Assembly (NCBI RefSeq): GCF_009727055.1
Contig: NC_052353.1
Span: forward strand, 47,888,373 to 47,952,372
Direction of reading: 5' to 3'
DNA length: 64,000 nucleotides
Source of the DNA: Benincasa hispida
Lineage: Eukaryota > Streptophyta > Magnoliopsida > Cucurbitales > Cucurbitaceae
Shown here: positions 11,033-23,329 of the stretch, in pieces
Position numbering within the stretch: the first letter of the stretch is position 1
Layout of the letters: the number at the start of each line of letters is the position of its first letter
Made by a program: the position numbers and the translations under genes
The notes under the pieces: generated by a model
The model's database searches: none
The model's input: only the letters and a program-made list of their open reading frames with translations
What the model was told of the DNA's origin: nothing

Positions 11033-12435
11033 ATATAGCAACCCTAGAGGGGGGTGAATAGGATTTAATTAAATTTTTTTTCTAAATTAACCCAATTAAA
11101 CTAATTAATACACTTTTTATAAATAATAAGAAAAATTCAAATTATGCAACAAATAAGATGACAAAAAATGTGATAATTTAATTCTATCAAATTTTAGCAA
11201 ATAAATAAGAACAAACTAAAACATACAATAAATTGCTTAAATTAATTACAAAAATAAAAAGGAAAGAGTTAGAGAAGAAGACACTGTAATTTTTATAGTG
11301 GTTCGGTCAAACTCGACCTACTCCACTCCCAATCGCCTCTTGGGAATTTGAATAAAATCTTTCCAACTCTTTCCAGGGATTAGAGTCCAACCATTACACC
11401 ATCGATCCTTTTACGGGTTCAAGAGAAAACCCGATCCTTTCCACGGTTTAGGATCAAACCGTTAAAAATGTTGGAATTTTTTGAAGAACACAATACAACT
11501 CTCACTAGAGTGGATTTACAAGTTTAAGACTCAACAAAGTTTATCCTCCACAATACAATAACACTCTCTCAAGAATAAGATGAAAAGAAAAAAAATTGGG
11601 AACTTAGAGAGAGCAATAATGGAACTTTTGAGTTTGGAGGATTATGAAATGTAAATTTGTTAGTTTAAAATTTGGAGAGGAAGATGGTTTATATAGAGAT
11701 AGAAAAATTTTTAGAAACCACAATTAATTTGGACCATTGGATTTTGGAAAAAGAAAAATCAATGGTAGAAGTTTAAAACTAAACTATCGTTAGATACAAA
11801 CAATATATAATAATATCCTTTTCTTTGAAATCATTTTCTTTTAAAATTAATCCAAAAAATAAAATAAAAAAAAATTATACCATGTGTCCAAAAACTAGTT
11901 TTAGACACAAACATAAAATAATATTTAATTCATTTTCCTTTTAATTCATTTTCTTTTGAAATTCATTCTCTTTAAAGTCAATCCAAAAATAAAAAACATA
12001 CCATGTGTAAAAACTAGCCATTAGACACAAAATAAAATAATATTAAATTTATTTTCCTTTAAATTCTTTTTAATTTCAATTTTTTTATTTTAAATCAATC
12101 CAAAAATCAAAAATCCATCATATGTTAATCTCTTAATAATCCACCATTCAACCAATATGCTGCCACTGTTACATGCAAATGGTCTGGTTATGCCACGTCA
12201 TCCACCACGGTATTTTTCTCTATAATGACTTGTTTCGGTCATATCGTCTTCGTTTTAGTTCCAATTTGACTGATTCAAGAGTTGTTGGAATCGTTGTTCT
12301 ACAGCTCTACGCTACGGACATATTAAAACACTAATATTTTCAGTAATTAAAAATTGAGTTTTTTATCATCAAAACATTGAAATTAATTAATTAATAAAAT
12401 TAATTAGGTTGAGATTAAGGGCCAAAAAACCAACA
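11033..12435 (-). mobile_element. Copia 5' LTR (SIRE-like), copy 2
   Basis: Same ends (TGTTGG at left, CCAACA at right) and contents as 3500-4915, about 1403 bp. The difference in length comes from many scattered single-base gaps and gains. Confidence 0.7.
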
Positions 12436-12531
12436 GAAAACTTCACTAAAGAAGACGTTGTCCCAGAAACTAGTGATACAATGTTATTTCAAAATATTTC
12501 CAGGCAAAATTAAAGTTGTTGTGCATTCACC

Positions 12532-14625
12532 TGTTGGGATTGTATCCTAATTCTCCCGAAGTCTCGTTGTTTGTAATGATACACATTGTTTATGAATAAA
12601 ATAACTGTTATTTCATTCTACATTTACTCATATCCAATAAGCAAATCTCCATGGTTACTTATGTAAACTTAAGAATGTATATGTGATATACAAGTGGATC
12701 ATGCCTTAAGTGATAACCTAAATAGATCTTTAATATAAGGATTAAGGTGGGATACCATCCTGGTGACACTACGAATACGACCCACTTTGTAGAGGTTTGC
12801 AAGTGTTGTAAACTACTGTAGATGCTAGATCAATGACCATTCATGTGGAGACATGCGAGCGGGGATGTTCTATACAAGATTTTGTATAAGTTAGACCACG
12901 AGATGACTAGACTCTGTATATAATGTCGTTGATACTAGAGACTTACATCTCACCTAAACGACTATAGGTGACAAGACCTCAATCCTGAGTGTTTTGGGAA
13001 CTCCTGCCTTGAGGGCAGTCCTTTTGATTAGTATGGGTGAAAGTGGCCAGATTGCCAACTCAACATGCCTACCTTTTTGGGGACTTGTCTGATCTGGGAG
13101 CTAGGAACTCATTATACAAGATGGAATTCACTTCTTTCCTGAAACGGGAATAAGTAGATAGATTACTCCCTTAAGGCCTGATTTCGGGGCTTGAACATAG
13201 TGGCCACAGCTTCTCTTTGGAAGAGAGGAACTCGGTCATAGTAAGACTATGAGTTATGTTCATATAAAGGATTCAATGGTAGTTAAGGAGTTAGATGTAA
13301 CAATAGAGGCATAAGGTTATTTGTCGAGCTGTACTTACAAGCGATTTGTGAAGGTTGTCGCATTGCTGATTGGTTAAGAATGGACACATAATATATCTGT
13401 GGTAAGGAGAGTTCAGTTGACGGTCTTTAATGGAGTGCCTGGCAGTTAACGGATGGTAGATCCCATGACTAAAGAGTTTAGACAATATTTCACGTACCGT
13501 TGAAACATCGAGCTACAAGTATATAAGGTCCCCTTGATAGCTCAATGGATTCAGTTGAGGATCAGTTCTTGGTGTTGATTTGAAATGTTCAAAATTGACA
13601 AGAGGTAATTCGATTATATTGATAATGAATGGTATGATGTATGAGATACATCTAGTGTAGGATTAATATAAATGAGATTTACATTAAGTGCCATGAAAAG
13701 AAAAAGAGTTATGGTTTATATGTTTTTAAGAGATGAAATATTAAAAACTATAGGTTATAAATATATTATAGTAAGGTTATATTTTATATATATAATAATA
13801 TTAATTATTGGATAATTAACTCTTTTTCTCTAATAACCAATTGAGTGGAAGGTTATTGGTGGTTTCATGGTAACTGTGAAATAAAAGAAAAAATGTTTTT
13901 CTAATTTTGGTAAGAAAGAAAGAGCTTGAGATTTTGTGAATTCTAGATTTCCTCTCTTCAGAAATCTTCTCACGGAAGTTGTCAAGTAAATGGGATTTGC
14001 TAAGGCAACAGCTTGGATGAGGTAAACGATCGTGGAGTGTTAGTAGGCCGACAGACACTCAGCTAAGCGATGAGCTAAACGATCGCTTAGCTTTTCTTAA
14101 ACGATTGGGCATCGACCTATACGATAGTTTTCCATCTCTCACTTGCTCAATCGTTTACACGATTGTTGTTTTCCTCCATCTTCTGCTCAAACCAAGTCCA
14201 CACAGAGTCCACCCTCTGGATTCTCACACCAAGAATACCAAGGTAGCCTTCTTGGTGGTGTCATACTCAACTCGGCATTGTCGAGGTTCTGTAGAGGCCA
14301 TTCGTGTCGATTGGGGTGTTCGTGACCTAGGTGATCACTGAGTTTGAGTGCGTGTGTTCATACAGTGTAGTGGTTATGTTTGACGAATGTTCGTGGTTGT
14401 TGTGTTGCTGTGATCGAGCATTCATGATCATGGAGCTTGGCGATGAGTCTACAAAAGTGTGTAGCATTTGTCCTTGATCTTTTATTTATCATGCTGTAAT
14501 TCTCTGTAAATAATGCATAACCATATTTTTTCTGTTTAAGATTTTAATTGTAAAGTTCATATATGATTGTAATTTGGAATGATCTTTCCGTTGCTCATAG
14601 AAATCCTCGTGTTTGATTTCCTTCA
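12532..14625 (+). mobile_element. Solo LTR of copia family A, copy 2
   Basis: Colinear with 5011-7107 and with the LTRs of element A. It starts TGTTGGGATTGTATCC and ends GATTTCCTTCA. Palindromic ACGATCG-type motifs lie at about 14021-14165. Confidence 0.85.
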
Positions 14626-14868
14626 TCATTAACTCTAACTTTCAAAGAATGCAAGAGGTATTCTTTGAGCATATAATAAAAATGATTTTCTGTCCCGAAA
14701 GCAGGCATGTGAAGTGAAGACGATACTTGCTCATCTGGTTCTGGCACTAAATGTTCTATGCTTATGAAACTATAGTAATTCATACAACTAATCCTTTACT
14801 GGCTAAAGTATGTATTTAAAAATGAGTATTTTACCCTAGTGTATTTTTGTAATTTAACATGTCCCTAG

Positions 14869-15663
14869 TGAAGGAAATCGGATATGAGGATTTCATGAGC
14901 AGCGAAATGATCATTCCAAATTTCATTGTATTTGAACATACACAATTACAATCAAGAAATGGAAACTATGCGATCATGCATCAAATGAAATTACAGCATG
15001 TTGTACAAAGATCAAGGGAAGAATTATACATACCTTTGAAGACTCATCTTCAAACACCCTCGATCACGAATGCTCAATCAAATAGCAAGACAGTAATCAC
15101 GAATGCTCGAACACTATGACCACTACACTGCATGATCACAGCAACCACGAACACAGCGATCTCTAAGATCACGAACAACAAAACTGCCTCCAAAAACCTC
15201 TAACTATGTCGAGTTGAGTATGACACCACCACAAGGGCTACCTTGGTATTCTCGGTGTGACAATCCAGAAGTGTGGGCTTTGTGTGGACTTGGTTAGAGG
15301 ATGAGACCGGAAGAAAAAAAATCGTGTAAACGATTGCGCAAGTGGGAGATGATAAGGTATATCGTATTGATGATGTCCAATCATTTAACAAATGCTATGC
15401 GATTGTTTAGCAAAAGCTCCGCGATCATTTAGCTAAAAAGCCAGCTGTACAGTCACTCCACGATCGTCTAGTCTCTCTTCAGCTATCGTTTAGTAAATCT
15501 CATTCACTTGACAGCCAACCATGAGTTATTCTAAGAATGGAAAATCCCAAATCTACTAATTTAGGAAAACATTACCATGAACCACCAATAACCTCCCACT
15601 CAATTGGTTATTAGAGAAAAAGAGATAATTATCCAATAATTAATATTATTATAAATATATATG
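14869..15663 (-). mobile_element. Inverted family-A LTR piece inside element D, copy 2
   Basis: Same structure as 7352-8150. It begins TGAAGGAAATC after CCCTAG of the D LTR and breaks off in the AT-rich part of the family-A LTR. No target duplication can be seen, so how it arrived (solo LTR plus deletion, or recombination) is open. Confidence 0.7.
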
Positions 15664-15879
15664 AAAATCAGTGTTGGAAATTGCATGGGAGACCTCCAAA
15701 TAGCAGACAGCGGAAGTCACATGACAAGTTAAATCCTGAACGTGCCCTTGTAAGTGACTCAACAGGTGGCAACCTTTAGACTCAACCTTCAATCGATGGT
15801 CAGAATAATTCAGGTGTCGTTGGTGTCAGTGCTATTGCACAGTCGGATACGTTTCAGTTCTTTGGCCTTATTAGTGTCA

Positions 15880-18800
15880 ATGGTAAAAAAAAAACCATGG
15901 ATTGTCGATTCGAGAGTCATGGACCATCTAACCGGCTCATCTGATAAGTTCCTTCCTACTATCTGAGTGCTTGTAATGAAAGGATTAGAATTGCAGATGG
16001 GTTATTTTGCTCCGGTTGCAGAAAAGGCCACCTTTCTTTGTTGAGGGTTTAATGTTGTGTGATGTGATACATGTTCCAAAGATCTCCTATAATTATTGTC
16101 TGTCAGTAAAATTACAAGAGATCTTGATTGTCAGGCTATTTTCTTACTGGACTCTGTTTTATTTCAGGATCTAAGCTCAGGGACGACGATTGGTACAACC
16201 CGACATGATAGGGAGCTTTACTTCATGACTGATGATACTTCCTCTAGGGAATGGTATAGGACTAGTTTCATTTTGTCACTATTCTACTTCTGAAAATGAT
16301 TTATGTTTGCTATTTCCGCCTGGGGCATCCCAGCTTTCAATACATGAAATGTTTATTCCCGCATCTATTTCACAATGTTATTTTTTCTTCCTTTACTTGT
16401 GATGTATGTATTCGAGCCAAACAGAGTCGTGTCTCATGCTACTCTTAGCCTTACAAGTCATCCAGACCCTTTACCCTTATTCACACTGATGTTTGGTGTC
16501 CCTCATCCATCACGACTGCCACAGGTAAACGTTGGTTCGTCACCTTTATTGATGACCACACTCGACTTACTTGGGTGTTCCTTCTTACAGATAAGTCTGA
16601 GGTGTCATCTGTGTTTCAGCAGTTCTACACCACTATGAATACTTAGTTCAACGTGAAAATCACGATTCTAACAAAGCGATAATGGGCGTGAGTTCATTAA
16701 AATTGTTTTCGAGATTTCCTCACATCTAAAGGATTTGTCCACCAAAGTTCGTGTGCCTACACTCCTCAGTAGAATGGAGTGGCCGAACAAAAGAATCGCC
16801 ATTTGGTGGAAGTCACTCGTTCGCTCATTTTTCCACTTCCCTTTCGTCCTATTTATGGGGGATGTTATACTTTCTATTGCCCATCTAATTAATCGCATGC
16901 CTTCTCGTGTTCTAAACTTCCATAATCCCCTTGACTGCTTCAAATAGTCATACTCAACCACCCACCTTATCCCTGATGTACCCTCCCCCTCCCCCCCCCC
17001 CAAGTCTTTGGCTATGTTATCTTTGTTCATACCCATGGTCCTAATCGCACAAAGTTCACTCCTCGTGCTCAGAAATGTGTGTTTGTTGGGTATCCTCTCT
17101 ATCAACATGGGATAAATGTTATCACTCACCTTCTCGAAAATACTTCGTTTCCATGGATGTAACCTTTCTCAAGAATCAACCATTTTTCCCTATTAGTCAT
17201 CTTCAGGGGGAGAGTTCTAGTGAAGAGACTAATTGGTCCTTAGAGTTGTTAGCTGAACTTGAGCCTGTCATAAGCAATCACAACACGGTCACTTTACCCT
17301 TAAAGTTGTCACAGTAGTCATAAAAGAGGTGAGAAGCCATGATGTTTCTCTCAACCTTCCCATTACCATGAGGAAAGGTACAAGGTCCTGTACAAAATAC
17401 CCTATGCACAGTTACATAACCTACAATAACCTGTCACTCGAGTTCAAGGTTCTCACTACAAGCCTAGATACAACAATGATTCTGAGTAGTATACATGTGG
17501 CAATGGAGGTTCCTGAGTGGAAAGCTGCAGTTATTGAGGAAATGAGAGCTCTTGAAAAGAAGAACGGAACATGGGAACAAGTTGTCCTTCCCAAAGGACA
17601 CAAGACGGTTGGATGGAAATGGGTCTTTACCATCATATACAAACCTAATGGGATGATTGACAAATACAAGGCTAGACTCGTTACCAAAGGCTTTACTCAG
17701 ACCTTTGGAATAGACTACTTAGAAACCTTCTCCCCAATGGCCAAGTTTAATACCGTTCGGGTGTTATTATCAGTAACAGTGAACAAAGATTGGCCTCTTT
17801 GTTAACTGTAAAAAATGTGTTTCTTAATGGGTAATTAGAAGAGGAAGTCTACATGAGTCCTCCCCCTGGTTTCGAAAGCTGGTTTAAGCATCGGGTCTGC
17901 AGACTGAGGAAGTTTCTATATGAGTTGAAACAGTCTCTGAGAGCTTGATTTGACAAATTTACTACTTTTGTTAAATCTCAAGGGTATAATTAAGGGAACT
18001 CATACTACATATTGTTTACTAAGAAGTTTATGTTAGGGAAGATTGTGGTCCTCATTATCTATGTTGATGACATAGTACTATCTGGTGATGATGCGACTGA
18101 GATTATGAGACTTAAAGGGAAATTAAAGACCTCGAAAAATTGAGATATTTTCTCGAGATGTTGCTCGATCAAAAGAGGGTATTTCAGTTTCTCAACGAAA
18201 CTACACTCTGGACTTGCTTAAAGAGACAGGTATGACTTAATGTAAGCCTGTTGACACCCTTGGGGATACAATGCAAAGCTTAGCAATATGAATAGTAGAG
18301 TTCTAATCAACAAAGAGAGATATCAGCGGCTAGTTGTGAAGTTAATTTACTTGTCCCATACCAGACCTAATATATCCTATACAGTGAGTATTGTTAGTCA
18401 GTTCATGCAACCTCCTTATAAAGTGCATATGACAGTTGTTGAGTGCATTTTGAGATATTTGAAGACAACTCCTGGTAAGGGCTTGATGTCAAAAAGTCTG
18501 ATAAACGCTGCATTGAAGCTTACACCGATTCTGATTGGGCAGGTTCTGTTGTTGACAGAAAGTCGATGTCTAGGTATGGCACCTTTGTCTAGGGTAATCT
18601 GGTTACTTGGAGAATTAAAAAGCAAGGGGTTGTAGCTAGAAATAATGCTGAAGCTGAGTACAGGGCCATGAGCTTAGAGATATGTGAAGAGATCTGGTTG
18701 AAGAAAGTGTTGATGGATCTTTATCAAGATAATGAACTCCTGATGAAACTTTTTTGTGACAATAAAGCGGCGATAAGCATTGCGAATAATCATGTTCAGC

Positions 18801-18970
18801 AAGACAGGACAAAACATGTGGAGATCGATAGACACTTCATCATGGAGAGAATGAACAATGGAAGCATATGCATTCCCTATATCCCCTCAAATTAGCAAGT
18901 CGTGGATGTCCTCACGAAAGGTTTACTGAGACATAGCTTTGATTATTGTGTTAGCAAGTTGGGTCTTAAT
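15880..18970 (+). pseudogene. Element D pol remnant (protease, integrase, RT, RNase H)
   Basis: The domain order is that of Ty1/copia: protease remnant (WIVDSRVMDHLTGSS near 15900), then integrase over 16400-16950 in shifting frames, RT, RNase H. The best RT piece, 17329-17805, has 158 residues and holds VPEWKAAVIEEMRALEKNG-like text, GWKWVF and the YKARLVTKGFTQ motif of copia RT fingers. It ends at a stop before the palm. A YVDD-like sequence (IYVDD) is visible near 18060 in another frame. RNase H fragments lie at 18288-18960, with DNKAAISIANN and TKHVEIDRHFI. About ten stops or frameshifts interrupt it. The long antisense frame at 16668-17129 is a shadow. Confidence 0.8.
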
Positions 18971-18998
18971 GATATCTACACCCAACTTGAGGGGAAGT

Positions 18999-19202
18999 AT
19001 TGAAAATGAGTATTTTACCCTAAGGGTATTTTTGTTATTTAACATGTCCCTAGGGCTCCCTACTTGTCTATTTATTGGAGCAGTCTTCTTGTATTCAGTG
19101 TATTAGAGAATAATAAAATAAGTCTACTATCGTGGTTTTTTCTCCTTGGCCTAGGGTTTTCCACATAAACATCTGTGTTCTTTATTCTTCCTTTTTTCAT
19201 CA
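18999..19202 (+). mobile_element. 3' LTR of element D
   Basis: About 204 bp, starting TATTGAAAATGAG (the 5' copy reads TGTTAAAAATGAG) after a polypurine tract and ending TTCATCA before the target duplication GTATA. It contains a polyadenylation-like AATAAAATAAG near 19110. Short LTRs of this size are usual for Tork/TAR-like copia elements. Confidence 0.65.
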
Positions 19203-19207
19203 GTATA

Positions 19208-20183
19208 TTAGAGAATAGGATCTAAATTAGGGAATTAGGATCAAGTGGAGTAAAAATGCTTATATATGCTAATCTTACAGGTTTCTAGGGCGTGTCTACT
19301 CAATGAATTTTTTGAAAGATCTAGGACCAAGAGATGCAACTTGCATGCCTCAACTGGATACTCTTTCAACTGCGTATATCAACAATTGTAATTACAATGA
19401 AAATTATAATAGCTACTAAGGATTTGAAATGCTAAGTTCTCCCAATTAAATAAATATAGAGTTCCATCCTAAAACCACCTAACAATAATGAGAGGAGTAA
19501 CGAGTGTATCTTATAAGGATCATGAGGTATATTCATCTTTTCGATGTAAGATCTTCAACATACCTCCTTAAGATTGTGCCTCTTGGGGTTCACCATTCTT
19601 AGATGTCCTTTTTTCTAAACTGAATACCTATTTAGGTTTAGGCATCATGAAAATGCATCTTCTACCATCTACTCTACTTATTATAACCAACGTCACTAAC
19701 AAACAAAATGATTAGTACACCCCTCAAATAACAATATATATGAGAAATATCCATCGACTGTTTAGATGTTAAATACTATTCCTCTTTCATATGAATCGCA
19801 AAATAAGTATTTATTTATTATGCTACATCAACCAAAAGTTGCATATATTGTTTGAAGTCCAATCTAAGAAATTCCCCTTACACATTCTTAATGAAACTTT
19901 GGTTTCTTCAAACAAAACAAAAGGAAGAAAATGCCATACTGCAATATAGTATAGCTGAGCAATGGATGCGCTTGAAGAAATCCAGGTAGAATTTGTATGT
20001 TTGAATACTCACTTATCCCAAGTTTAGCCTAGCCAACATTTCAAAGAGCAGTAAAGTTTCCTCCATCAGTTTTTCAATCCCTATTTTCTCTTCGATAGTT
20101 TCGTATTCTCTATTATCCATTTATAGAGGTGATTGGTGAAGAGAAGTTATAGGTAATAACTATAAGTAGATGAACTGAATACA
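19208..20183. other. Intergenic stretch without recognisable genes
   Basis: About 980 bp of AT-rich DNA with stops in all frames and no repeat family recognised. It lies between element D and a small LRR gene fragment, so it may include introns of that broken gene on the minus strand. Nothing in it can be supported as coding. Confidence 0.4.
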
Positions 20184-20445
20184 TGGTTTGAGTGAAGATC
20201 TAAGGTTCCTAAATGAGAAAGTGCCACAATCTCCACCGGTAGCATACTCACTAAACTATTCCTATAATTTGAAATCAAGATACTCAATAAAACTAAATAA
20301 AAAGAGCATAGTACATAGAAAGAAAAAAATATTGTAATAGAAACCAAGTGTATGATAATGGATGAAATAATATCCCATATATAACTCTGCAAGAGCACAA
20401 CAATCCTTTATTAAAGGTGGAATTGATGAAATTTTGGCAGAGGGA
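20184..20445 (-). pseudogene. Fragment of an intracellular LRR gene (LRRC40-like)
   Basis: On the minus strand a piece near 20445-20375 reads KISSIPPLIKDCCALAELYM. After an intron-like gap ending TTATAG, a second piece (20261-20184) reads NSLVSMLPVEIVALSHLG, followed by TLDLHSN. The LxxLxLxxN pattern and this exact exon order match the C-terminal leucine-rich repeats of plant LRRC40-type or Ras-group LRR proteins, which act as cytosolic scaffolds. The expected splice donor after YMG is GATATT instead of GTxxxx, and no flanking exons are seen within reach. A CACTA element starts 100 bp upstream. Likely a decayed gene fragment. The family match rests on memory of the motif, not on a search. Confidence 0.5.
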
Positions 20446-20545
20446 TACATTTTGCAAGGCTTGTTTAAATATGAAAGAAAAGGATTAAATTAGTAGAGTA
20501 AAAAAAGATGTTAGATGGGCTTATCAGACAAAAAATTCAATGTTT

Positions 20546-23329
20546 CACTACTACAGAAATTGGATTACGTACGTGTTTTCAATGTCAAGTAAAGAGTATA
20601 CCTTATGCTTATAAAAGCGTCGAGTATTCGACTGCCAAGTATAGTGTGATAACTTGACTTCAAAAAAATGTCAAAACAAATATTTCTTGATACAATTTTT
20701 GTGTCAAGAAAGATAATACAGTTGACATTGGTGGTATGTCAAGTATATTGATTCTTGACATTGATTACGTATCATATATGATAACTCTTGACGTTTTTTA
20801 TTTGTCAAGTATATCTTCTTTTTTTTTTTCCAAATTAAGTGCCCTAATTAATATTCTCATTTTTTGCCTTGTATTCCAACAATACAATTACATCAACTAA
20901 ACAAATATTACATCAACAATACAACAATATTTCTCTTTCACATGTATATGCACAAAATAAAATCTCAACTCTTGCTTTTGTATACAAAACTCAACTTTCA
21001 ACAAACACAAAAGTGACAAATTGTTTATAAGTAATGTCTAGACAAAGTACATTATTTAATCTATATATTGAGCTTTGAAGTCTAGAGAGTGAGAACTAAG
21101 GGTCAGGCAAGCCATGTTTAAGCAAGTCAACCTGCAAAATAGAATAAGGGGTGATAACATTAAATTTCATAATATAGAAATAAATGTTAAGATACAACAA
21201 TGACAACAAGTCACGCACAAGGAAAAATGTACATGATTGTCTTACTTTATGTAATAGAAAAATATCATACTCGAAACTTAAAAAATATCTACAACTTAAA
21301 GTTAAAGACTTACTGAGATTTCATTCATTCTCTTTTGACCATATCCAGTCTCAAGAGGAACAATTACCTTTCGCTGCAACAAAGAAAGATGGAAGAGATT
21401 TGAGAAAACATAATAAAGAGGAAGAAGATTATCAACAAATCAAACATATGCTAAAATTTAAAATAAAAAAATGCAGATATCTTTCCAATGACTTATCATA
21501 GACATAATATCAGTCATAGTATGCTCAGTGAAAAAAAAAAAAAACTTTACACATTTTAATAGACAAATCACCATAGTATTATTAGAACAATAAAGGAGTG
21601 TTATCCTAAAAAAGATAAAGGACTATCAATTAAGCTTCCAAACAAGAAAGTACTATCCCAGTCACAAATTTAATTTGTACCTTAATTTTCAAGGGATCGC
21701 AAAATAGCTATGGATCGGTGCTATCAAACTCATCAAAGTACTCCAATTGCTATCATTCTCAACAAAATGGTTAATTTCAAGAGAATATCAGATACACCAA
21801 AACTTAAATGTATACCATACTGTGTAGGATACAAAGTCAATAATATGACTATTGCAAAAAACGTAGCAGCTAGAACTGGGCACTACAATTGCATTCATTT
21901 CAACAACGTGTAAAAGGACACCTAAAGCAAACAAAAAATCTATAAGAGAAAGGTAGATACAACAGTTTGAAGAGGGAAAAAAATGTTGAGTAAAGCAAAC
22001 TTACAAATGAATGCAGTGAAGAGTAGTAAATGTATAGAACAAACACCAATATGACATCTTGCACTCATACTTTTATCCTGCTTTGAGCATTTTGAACATA
22101 TCCTGCAGACTGCAAATTAAACTTTGCAAGGGCAGCAGTTTAGATATCATGACTAGTAAATAAAATAAACAAATCAAGATAAATAGCATGAATATTGGTT
22201 TATACCCAATGCTAAAAACTAGAAGCTAGAGTTAAAGGATTCGTCAAGTCAGTGTAGAGCAGGGAGATCATAACATCAAATAACGCTAGCGTGTTGAGAA
22301 TATCCAGGAGAGAACCATACGTGCAAGTAGAACCAACTGATAATTGCAGCCATAGGAATTGGAACTATTCCATCTTCTGCTCCAGCGGCGGCGGTAGGCT
22401 TTGTTTCGCATAAATTGAAATAAGAAATGAGCCATTAACATAAATCAAAATCGTTCCAAGTAACAATAATCATAAAAAAAGATTTAAAATAAAGAAACCC
22501 TAAAAGAACATTGAAAGAAACAAACCTAAAAAACACCATTAACAAGATAGCCAAAGAAAAACCCAAATGTGCAAATGAGAAATCGTTGCCTCCTGCACAA
22601 GGATACAAAGAAAAAACAATGGAATGAAGTTCAAGTTCACTAACATATCTGAGAGAGAAATGAAAAACGTGAACAATGTATGAAGAGAACAACTCTTAGA
22701 TTTGCTTCAACGACGTTGGAACAAAGCTCAAACAACACTACTTGAAGGAGCTCAAAGCTCGATGGACCTGACACAAAGCTCAATGTCTCATATCTGCTTA
22801 AGATGAACCTGTAACAAAGCTCGAAGCTCACAGATGTGAAACAAACTTGGAACGAACCTCCACGATGCCAAACAAAATTGGAATGAAGCTCAGATCTGCT
22901 TAGCATGCGTTGGACAGAAATGGAACGAAGCTCTGCTTAGGGAGGGGGAGAGTTGATGAGGAAGGAGGGAAGTTTTTTTTCCTAGGACATTTAACCCCTT
23001 TTACTGGTTTAAAATAATAAGTCAATTATTTTTTATATTTTATTTGATAATTTTTGTAGAAGATAAAGCAAATTTGAGAGGAAAATGAAAATGGGGGAAA
23101 GAGAGAAACAAAAGATAAAGATTAAAAAAATATTATTTTTTATATTTTACTTGACACGAAAAATATGTCAAGTAAGAACTTCTTATACTTGACACGAAAA
23201 CATATCAAGTAAAACCTTATATTAATTGACATTTTCTTTTCTAAAAGGTCATTACTTGATGGTTTTTCCAAAGAAACATCAAGTAATTAAAAACTGCAAA
23301 TGTCAAGTAATGTGGATTTTGTAGTAGTG
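20546..23329. mobile_element. Non-autonomous CACTA (En/Spm-type) DNA transposon
   Basis: The left end reads CACTACTACAGAAATTGGAT and the right end GGATTTTGTAGTAGTG, giving CACTA...TAGTG termini with about 14 bp of imperfect inverted repeat. The 3-bp flanks (TTT and GTT) match at two positions. Both subterminal regions (20560-20815 and 23150-23310) are packed with ACTTGAC, TGTCAAG and GTCAAGTA in both orientations. Such clustered subterminal motifs are where the TnpA-type protein binds in this superfamily. No transposase domain is visible in the 2.8 kb, so it would need help in trans. Internally, 22690-22940 contains repeated ACAAAGCTC phrases. Confidence 0.8.

Larger units (their letters stand above)
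9517..16984. repeat. Copy 2 of the 7.5-kb direct repeat
   Basis: It starts CGCATAAAGTGTGC, matching 1996 onwards, and ends at GATGTACCC near 16984, where the sequence continues into a C-rich run and the rest of element D. Differences from copy 1 are mainly single-base indels in runs, the pattern of sequencing error rather than substitutional divergence. Its sub-features are listed separately. Confidence 0.9.
14811..19202 (+). mobile_element. Copia element D (full extent, defective)
   Basis: The 5' LTR start is at about 14811, interrupted after ~57 bp by an inverted family-A LTR piece (14869-15663). Decayed protease, integrase, reverse transcriptase and RNase H follow, then a polypurine tract CTTGAGGGGAAG (about 18987-18998) and a 3' LTR of about 204 bp (18999-19202) ending TTCATCA. 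GTATA follows the 3' end (19203-19207) and also precedes the 5' LTR in copy 1, a 5-bp target duplication as made by integrases. The left primer site and gag are lost. Many stops make it inactive. Confidence 0.75.

Noticed and set aside
14105..14341. Frames at 14105-14341 and 6626-6808 over the family-A LTR
   Set aside because: Present in every LTR copy in different frames because of indels; no conserved product.
1996..16984. Segmental duplication of a gene-bearing or defence locus
   Set aside because: An adapter sits at the junction, the contents are only transposon fragments, and differences look like base-call errors.
16668..17129. 153-residue minus-strand open frame
   Set aside because: Antisense shadow of the element D integrase; no family features, and it crosses the C-rich run.
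21184..21501. 105-residue plus-strand frame inside the CACTA element
   Set aside because: Lys/Asn-rich from AT composition; no transposase motif and no repeat of it elsewhere in the window.
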